64,000 nt of DNA from CAWAPS01 sp963783945 (GTDB taxonomy: Bacteria > Actinomycetota > Acidimicrobiia > Acidimicrobiales > Palsa-688), in the NCBI GenBank assembly GCA_963783945.1, contig CAWAPS010000002.1, positions 1 through 64,000 of the forward strand. The letters are read 5' to 3'. Shown piece after piece: positions 59,318 through 64,000 of the stretch (the stretch's first letter is position 1; the number at the start of each line of letters is the position of its first letter). Position numbers and translations under genes: made by a program. Below the pieces are notes generated by a model. That model searched no databases. It was not told the DNA's origin and saw nothing but the letters and a program-made list of their open reading frames with translations.

Positions 59318-59944
59318 TCAACGGCAGGCCGTCGGCGTCGGTCGCAGGTGCCTGGTCTGTACCGGGGCCTGGTCTGTTGTTGCCTGATCCCCTGATGCGG
59401 CGACGCCGGCCGGCGCGCCGGCCTCCTCCCTCTTGTCACGGAGGGCCGCCAGCCCGTAGGCCAGGTTCCGGGGCAGGGCCTGCATGAGCCCGGCCAGCTG
59501 CTGCAGCGGAGCGGCGATGGCCCCGGCGAGCTGGGCCAGGAGGACCTCCCTGGACGGCAGGTCGGCCAGTGCCGAGGTCTCCCTGGCCCCGATGACCTTC
59601 TCCCCGAGGATCCCGCCCTTGATCACCAACAGCGGGTTGGCCCGCGAGAAGTCACGCAGGGCTTTCGCCACCGCCGCGGCATCGCCGGTCACGAAGGCGA
59701 TGCCAACCGGACCGACCAGCATCTCTTCGAGCGACTCGCGGCCAGACCCTCTGGCCGCCAGGCGAACCAGGGTGTTCTTGTAGATCTTGTACTCGCCACC
59801 GCTGGGGCGCAGGGACCGGCGCAGGCCGGCGAGGTCCTTGACCTTGAGGCCGCGGTACTCGGTGAGAATCGCGGCGTTCGACTCGTCGAAGAGCCCCCGC
59901 ACCTCGTCGACGACCGCCACTTTTTCGGCTCTCGGGTTGTCCAT
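59318..59944 (-). CDS. rplJ: 50S ribosomal protein L10 (probable frameshift in tail)
   Basis: L10 anchors the L7/L12 stalk. The 208-residue frame has MDNPRAEKVAVVDEVRGLFD and ILTEYRGLKVKDLAGLRRSL and LPSREVLLAQLAGAIAAPLQ, and the L7/L12-binding helix (NLAYGLAALRDKREE). The end of the frame (QTRHLRPTPTACR) does not look like L10 and lies where the frameshift is suspected. A long leader precedes it. Confidence 0.94.
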   Translation of the reverse strand: MDNPRAEKVAVVDEVRGLFDESNAAILTEYRGLKVKDLAGLRRSLRPSGGEYKIYKNTLVRLAARGSGRESLEEMLVGPVGIAFVTGDAAAVAKALRDFSRANPLLVIKGGILGEKVIGARETSALADLPSREVLLAQLAGAIAAPLQQLAGLMQALPRNLAYGLAALRDKREEAGAPAGVAASGDQATTDQAPVQTRHLRPTPTACR

Positions 59945-60231
59945 CGCTCACCTCCTTCACGAATGTCGCCGACGCACGGGCGGCACCACTCGAAGGAGGG
60001 CACCTCTCGCCTCGTCGGGCTGGGCCTCGGCCCACTTAGGTACCTTGCGGCACACCGGATGTCTACGGCTTCGGGTTTGGCCCGCCACACCCAGGGTCAC
60101 CGGGTGGACGGTCCGAGATCAGTTGTCAGACCCCGGCGGACGCCGAGGACCCGGAAACTATAGCCGCTGCCGGTGGGATACCGGCCACCGGGTTGCGAGC
60201 CGAAGCGACGAAAACAAGTGAGTGAACATTC
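59945..60231 (-). promoter_or_regulatory. rplJL leader region
   Basis: 287 bases without a gene lie before rplJ. L10 leaders commonly fold and bind the L10-L7/L12 complex for autoregulation, and this length suits that role, but I did not identify a definite L10 box or promoter. No tRNA is present. Confidence 0.3.
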
Positions 60232-60272
60232 TTTGTGCGCTTAGCCCGCTGGGAGCGGGTTAAGCGCACAAA
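60232..60272. terminator. Strong 19-bp hairpin with T/A flanks
   Basis: TTTGTGCGCTTAGCCCGCT and AGCGGGTTAAGCGCACAAA pair along 19 bases with one G-T wobble and loop GGG. T-rich and A-rich ends mean it can act as a terminator in either direction. It lies between the DUF3817-type gene pair (which ends 60434) and rplJ, so it likely ends the upstream transcript before rplJL starts. Confidence 0.8.
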
Positions 60273-60307
60273 CTATGAGTCCCGGTGGGCGGTTGCGGCT
60301 GGCGAGG

Positions 60308-60393
60308 CCCGGCCACCGGCTGAGGCGAGGCCCGGACCGGCGCGGCAGGGCCCGGCCACCGGCTGAGGCAAGGCCCGGACCGGCGCGGCAGGG
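60308..60393. repeat. Two 43-bp GC-rich tandem repeats downstream of the DUF3817 gene
   Basis: A 43-base unit containing CCCGGCCACCGGCTGAGGC occurs at 60308-60350 and 60351-60393 with one difference, followed by a partial third copy. It fills most of the 60273-60433 gap and no gene is visible there. Two copies without conserved spacers exclude a CRISPR array. Confidence 0.85.
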
Positions 60394-60433
60394 CCCGGAC
60401 CGGCCGACCGGCGCGGCGGCGCGGCGACTCGGG

Positions 60434-60898
60434 CTACTGCTGGCGCGGGGACTGACGCGGCGACTCCTGCTGCGACTGGCTTGGGGGCGACCCGGCAGGC
60501 ATGTCCTGGCCCGCCCAGCGCCGGTACTCGTCGCTCGAGGTCAGCCGCCGGGTCACGTAGTGCTCGGCGATGAAGGCCACGAACGGACACCAGCCGGCGA
60601 CCACCATGCCCACGAATATCCACAGTCCCACCCGGTAGCGCACCACGACCTCGATGACCGTCACCAGGTAGATCAGGTAGAGCACCCCGTGGATGGGCCC
60701 GATCACCGCCTCGATCGACGAGGCGGTCTTGGACACGCTCCCCGACCCCCAGATCTGGAAGGGGAGCACGGCGAATATGACCAGCAGCATCACCCCGACC
60801 ACGTAGGACATGATCCGGTAGCGCCCGAGGGGCGTGGAGATCAGGCCCTTGCCCGTTCTCCCGCTTCTCAGTTCGCTCTTCTGCTGGTCGCCCGTCAC
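60434..60898 (-). CDS. DUF3817 membrane protein
   Basis: The 154-residue protein has three or four helices (YRIMSYVVGVMLLVIFAVLP, HGVLYLIYLVTVIEVVVRYR, LWIFVGMVVAGWCPFVAFIA) and a conserved AEHYVTRR segment, consistent with the DUF3817 (YdzA-like) family of unknown role. The C-terminus is a Ser/Gln/Pro tail. Its GTG start overlaps the stop of the upstream gene (GTGA), so both are one transcript. Confidence 0.8.
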   Translation of the reverse strand: MTGDQQKSELRSGRTGKGLISTPLGRYRIMSYVVGVMLLVIFAVLPFQIWGSGSVSKTASSIEAVIGPIHGVLYLIYLVTVIEVVVRYRVGLWIFVGMVVAGWCPFVAFIAEHYVTRRLTSSDEYRRWAGQDMPAGSPPSQSQQESPRQSPRQQ

Positions 60899-61494
60899 AG
60901 CCCGCGAGGGTTGCGCCAGGTTTTAACCTTGCCCCGCACCGCCAGGAGGGCGAGGTAGCGGTTGTACTCGGTCATCTCGTCTGCCTCATCGCCCTGATCA
61001 CCCGGGTCCGGTCCGAGCAGATTGGCTTCGGCGCCTTCGGGCGGCCCGGGTCCGTCACCTCCGTGGGCGTAGGCCGCCAGCCGGGCTCGGACCAGAGCAG
61101 ACTCCGTCGCCCCCGACCCACCGCCGGCCGGGATGGCGGCCGCGGTGTCACCGGGACCGAGGGCGCGGTCGCCGGCGACCTCCTCCGACCCCACGGTTAT
61201 GGCCCGAGCCGACCGGGGCAGGGTTCTAGCCACCACCTCTGCACTGGCGGCGCGCATCCGGGCGTGATGGGCCTTGCGGGCCGCGATCGTCTCCGGCGTG
61301 TCGTGGAACATCTGCCACCAGCCGATCCCCGCCACCACGGCAAAGGCCGGCCACTCGAACGAGTACAGGTAGCTGAGCGTATTGCCGGCCATGGCCCGGT
61401 GGACCTGCCACCACGCGGCAATGAGGCAGCCGCCCGCCACGACCAGGAACGCCAGGTGGAGCATCAACGATCGGGGCGTGACCCATTGGCGCAC
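60895..61494 (-). CDS. Conserved actinobacterial membrane protein of unknown function
   Basis: The 199-residue protein begins MRQWVTPRSLMLHLAFLVVA, has two hydrophobic helices in the first 70 residues, a Trp-rich first segment (AAWWQVHRAM, SLYLYSFEWP type) and a soluble C-terminal tail ending in YNRYLALLAVRGKVKTWRNP. Such a gene sits next to DUF3817 in several actinobacteria, which supports a joint role, still undefined. ATG 61494 is the start. Together with DUF3817 it separates rplKA from rplJL. Confidence 0.7.
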   Translation of the reverse strand: MRQWVTPRSLMLHLAFLVVAGGCLIAAWWQVHRAMAGNTLSYLYSFEWPAFAVVAGIGWWQMFHDTPETIAARKAHHARMRAASAEVVARTLPRSARAITVGSEEVAGDRALGPGDTAAAIPAGGGSGATESALVRARLAAYAHGGDGPGPPEGAEANLLGPDPGDQGDEADEMTEYNRYLALLAVRGKVKTWRNPRGL

Positions 61495-61580
61495 GAGGTG
61501 ATGCTAGGACCAGTCCCGGCACCGGAGGGAGTCGGCCCCTTCACTTCCCGCCCCGCCGGCTGAGCGGGGCCGTCCCCGGC

Positions 61581-62306
61581 TCAGACTTCGACCAGATCCT
61601 CGTCGGTTATGCGCAGGGCGGTGGGATCGACGTCGACCCCGGGCCCCATGGTCGAGCTCACGGCCACGGACCGGATGTACCGCCCCTTGGCCGCCGCCGG
61701 CTTGGCCCGCTGGACCTCCTCGATGACCGCCCGGAAGTTGACCAGGAGCTGACGCTGCTCGAAGCTCACCTTGCCGATCGGCACCTGGACCACGCCTCGC
61801 GACCGGGTGTCGGCCCGGTATTCCACCCGACCGCCTTTGAACTCGGTTACGGCGCGCCCCACGTCGGCTGTGACCGTGCCCGTCTTGGGGTTGGGCATGA
61901 GGCCCCGGGGCCCCAGCTTGCGCCCGAGCCGGCCGACCTGCCCCATCAGGTCTGGGGTGGCGATGGCCACGTCGAAGTCCATGAACCCCCCGTCGACCCG
62001 GGCCACCAGATCGTCGGCCCCGACCACGTCGGCCCCCGCCGCCCGGGCTTCCTCGGCCGCCGCGCCGGCCGCGAACACGGCTACCCGCACGGGTTTGCCG
62101 GTGCCGGCAGGCAGCGAGACGGTTCCCCTCACGACCTGATCGGCCTTGCGGGGATCTATACCGAGGCGCACCGCTATCTCGACGGTCTCGTCAAATTTGG
62201 CGTGGGCCAGGCTGCGGACGAGCTCCATGGCCTCTCCGGGGGCGTACGTGCGCGTCCGGTCGAACCGCTTGACGGCGTCCTGGTACTTCTTTCCTTTGCT
62301 CGACAT
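61581..62306 (-). CDS. rplA: 50S ribosomal protein L1
   Basis: L1 forms the mobile stalk at the E site. The 241-residue product has MSSKGKKYQDAVKRFDRTRT, LGIDPRKADQVVRGTVSLPA and ATPDLMGQVGRLGRKLGPRG. Length is normal. L1 autoregulation of rplKA is known in some bacteria; no target is evident in this sequence. Confidence 0.98.
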   Translation of the reverse strand: MSSKGKKYQDAVKRFDRTRTYAPGEAMELVRSLAHAKFDETVEIAVRLGIDPRKADQVVRGTVSLPAGTGKPVRVAVFAAGAAAEEARAAGADVVGADDLVARVDGGFMDFDVAIATPDLMGQVGRLGRKLGPRGLMPNPKTGTVTADVGRAVTEFKGGRVEYRADTRSRGVVQVPIGKVSFEQRQLLVNFRAVIEEVQRAKPAAAKGRYIRSVAVSSTMGPGVDVDPTALRITDEDLVEV

Positions 62307-62396
62307 GAAGTTGGTCTCCCTCGTGTGGGGACGGGCGGGGCGAGGTCTTCCCCTGCCTCGTCTGTTCGTGTGACTGGATCCTGGCGACCGCTCGAG

Positions 62397-62822
62397 CTAG
62401 CCGACCTTGACGCCCATCGACCGGGCCGTCCCGGCGATCTGGGCCTTGGCCGCTTCCAGGTCGTTGGCATTGAGGTCCGGCATCTTGATCTGGGCGATCT
62501 CGGCGAGCTGGGCGTCGGTGATGGTCCCCACCGTCTCCCGGCCCGACAGTTGAGAGCCCTTCTCCACGCCTATGGCTTGGCGGATCAGGAATGGGGTCGG
62601 CGGAGTCTTCAGCACGAAGCTGAAGCTGCGGTCTTCGAAGATGGTGATCTCGACCGGGATGACCTGACCGACCCTGTCCTCGGTCGCCGCGTTGTACTGC
62701 TTGACGAACTCCATGGTCTGAACCCCGTGAGGCCCGAGGGCCGTGCCGACCGGCGGGGCGGGGGTGGCCTTGCCGGCCGGTAGCTGGATCTTGACGATGG
62801 CGGTAACACGCCGCTTGGCCAT
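62397..62822 (-). CDS. rplK: 50S ribosomal protein L11
   Basis: L11 is at the GTPase centre and binds thiostrepton-type antibiotics. The 141-residue product has IVKIQLPAGKATPAPPVGTA, LGPHGVQTMEFVKQYNAATE and the C-terminal RNA-binding domain (DLNANDLEAAKAQIAGTARS). It follows nusG by 18 bases. Confidence 0.98.
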   Translation of the reverse strand: MAKRRVTAIVKIQLPAGKATPAPPVGTALGPHGVQTMEFVKQYNAATEDRVGQVIPVEITIFEDRSFSFVLKTPPTPFLIRQAIGVEKGSQLSGRETVGTITDAQLAEIAQIKMPDLNANDLEAAKAQIAGTARSMGVKVG

Positions 62823-62840
62823 TCCGGGCCCTCGCTCCTC

Positions 62841-63656
62841 TCAGAGCTTCGCCACTTGGGCGAAGTCCAATTCGACGGGGGTCTCCCGTCCAAAGATGTT
62901 GACCAGCACCTTCAGCTTCAGCTGGTCCTCGTTGATCTCGGCAATGGTGCCGCTGAAGTCGGCGAACGGCCCCTCGCGCACCCGAACGGATTCCCCGAGC
63001 TCGTACTCGAGGCGCGGCCGGCTCTTGCGCGACGACTGCCCCTCGCCTTCCTCCGCCTTGACCTGCAGGATGCTCTCGACGTCCTTGCGGGACAACGGGG
63101 TGGGCTGGGTGCCCAGACCGACGAACCCGGTAACACCGGGGGTGTTGCGCACCACGTACCAGGAGTCGTCGTCGAGGTCGAGGCGCACTAGCAGGTAGCC
63201 CGGGAAGACCTTCTTGGACACCACCTGCTTCTTGCCGTTCTTGATCTCGACGACGTCCTCCATGGGGATGACGACCTCGAAGATTCGCTCCTCCATGTTC
63301 ATGGAGGCGATCCGGCTCTGCAGGTTCGACTTGACCTTGTTCTCGTACCCCGCGTAGCTGTGGATCACATACCAGCGACCGGGCCGGTCATAGGGGCTCT
63401 CGGGAGGAGCGGGCGGCTCCTCGGCCTCAGCCTCGGCCTCGGCCTCTCCGCCGGCCGCCTCGCCACTGCCCGCTTCGCCACGGGCCGAGCCGGCGCCGGC
63501 TTCGCCCGTCTCCGTGACAGCTGTCACCGGTGCTTCGGAGTCGCCGTCGGCGTAAGACGCGACGATGGGTTCACCGCCTTCCTCGAATGTCGAGGTGGTG
63601 GACGTGGACACGCCTTGGAGCGCGTCTTGTTCAGGGAATGCAGATTCGTCGGTCAT
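62841..63656 (-). CDS. nusG: Transcription termination/antitermination protein NusG with N-terminal extension
   Basis: NusG links RNA polymerase with Rho or the ribosome. The 271-residue product has the NGN domain (WYVIHSYAGYENKVKSNLQS from residue 94 and KVFPGYLLVRLDLDDDSWYV) and a KOW domain (REGPFADFSGTIAEINEDQL). The first 90 residues are an acidic Glu/Ala/Gly extension (EAEAEAEAEEPPAPP), longer than in most relatives. Such extensions occur in actinobacterial NusG, but their role is unclear. It follows secE by five bases. Confidence 0.97.
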   Translation of the reverse strand: MTDESAFPEQDALQGVSTSTTSTFEEGGEPIVASYADGDSEAPVTAVTETGEAGAGSARGEAGSGEAAGGEAEAEAEAEEPPAPPESPYDRPGRWYVIHSYAGYENKVKSNLQSRIASMNMEERIFEVVIPMEDVVEIKNGKKQVVSKKVFPGYLLVRLDLDDDSWYVVRNTPGVTGFVGLGTQPTPLSRKDVESILQVKAEEGEGQSSRKSRPRLEYELGESVRVREGPFADFSGTIAEINEDQLKLKVLVNIFGRETPVELDFAQVAKL

Positions 63657-63661
63657 GCCCG

Positions 63662-63980
63662 CTACTTGAAGAGGTACGTGGCGAACGAAGAGAACGCCAG
63701 GTCGAGAACAAAGATCAGGGCCATCAGAATAGAGATCGTTATGAAGACAACGGTCGAGTAGTTAATGGTCTCGGCCCGAGTCGGCCACACCACTTTCCGC
63801 AGCTCGACGTTGACCTCGTGAAGGAACTGCCGTGGCGATGCTCGCCGCCGCGGGCGCGCCCGCGACCGGCCGGGTCCGGCGCTCGGGCTGCTCCGTACGA
63901 GCCGGCGTGGCGGGCAGACCCTCATCGGTCATCTGGCCCTGCCGCTGCATCAGCCGCCTCTGTTGTCGATTCATGCTCAC
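63662..63980 (-). CDS. secE: Preprotein translocase subunit SecE (frameshifted)
   Basis: SecE clamps SecY. The ATG 63980 frame reads MSMNRQQRRLMQRQGQMTDE and GLPATPARTEQPERRTRPVA, an acidimicrobial-type N-terminus, then runs out of frame. The other frame gives RRRASPRQFLHEVNVELRKV and VWPTRAETINYSTVVFITI with the membrane helix. The switch is in the GC-rich tract 63840-63870. The span is 319 bases, one over a multiple of three, so one extra base would explain it. The real protein would be 105 residues. Confidence 0.85.
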
Positions 63981-64000
63981 GGGTCTGGTCTTCTCACACG

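Noticed and set aside
59945..60231. A tRNA or small RNA in the rplJ leader
   Set aside because: No cloverleaf, T-loop sequence or CCA end was recognised; a leader for L10 control is the simpler view.
60308..60393. 43-bp repeats as a CRISPR fragment
   Set aside because: Two adjacent units without unique spacers, too GC-rich and no cas genes.
63981..64000. A tRNA-Trp gene before secE, as in many bacteria
   Set aside because: Only 20 bases remain after secE and no tRNA arm can be recognised; it may lie beyond the window.

Overview
The window is high-GC DNA with a nearly complete actinobacterial translation and transcription superoperon, most likely from the class Acidimicrobiia. Evidence for this: an actinobacterial four-helix cytochrome oxidase subunit IV (CtaF), a diheme QcrC, the coiled-coil insertion in RpoC, zinc-binding S14 and S4, and secreted proteins with the 42-residue repeat that starts GYWLVASDGG. 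The class assignment is inference; no rRNA gene is present to confirm it.

Layout, left to right. The ribosomal backbone is on the minus strand and is read from right to left: secE-nusG-rplK-rplA (62-64 kb), rplJ-rplL (59-60 kb), rpoB-rpoC (48-56 kb), rpsL-rpsG-fusA-tuf-rpsJ (33.6-38.4 kb), rplC-D-W-B-rpsS-rplV-rpsC-rplP-rpmC-rpsQ-rplN-X-E-rpsZ-rpsH-rplF-R-rpsE-rpmD-rplO-secY-adk (20-32 kb), map-rpmJ-rpsM-K-D-rpoA-rplQ-truA (12-16.6 kb) and rplM-rpsI-glmM (1-2 kb). Several accessory blocks interrupt it. (a) 2.2-11.9 kb holds the respiratory bc1-aa3 supercomplex genes, ctaC-D-F on plus converging on ctaE-qcrC-qcrA-qcrB on minus, then ctaG and a threonine dehydratase. (b) 16.7-19.8 kb holds an M20 amidohydrolase and a glutamate-cysteine-ligase-like gene. 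(c) 32.2-33.6 kb holds an M1-like metallopeptidase on the opposite strand between rpsJ and rplC. (d) 38.5-48 kb holds two convergent secreted cell-wall hydrolases sharing a predicted six-bladed repeat domain, a methyltransferase, a flavin reductase, release factor 3, an SDR oxidoreductase and a DMT transporter. (e) 56.4-58.4 kb holds a DivIVA-like gene group, and 60.4-61.5 kb two small membrane proteins.

The main points of interest are: long low-complexity, mostly acidic tails on many information-processing proteins (S17, L4, S3, L22, L10, NusG, RpoC); the matched pair of repeat-bearing peptidoglycan hydrolases; paired Asp/Glu-to-Asn changes at the expected Mg site of cytochrome oxidase; and an intergenic nested-palindrome element at 18.1 kb. 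At least five genes (glmM, qcrA, rplV, rplJ, secE), and possibly the divIVA-like gene, carry apparent one- or two-base frameshifts in GC-rich or repetitive tracts. Because most of these genes are essential, sequencing or assembly error is the simplest explanation. infA is missing from its usual place between map and rpmJ.
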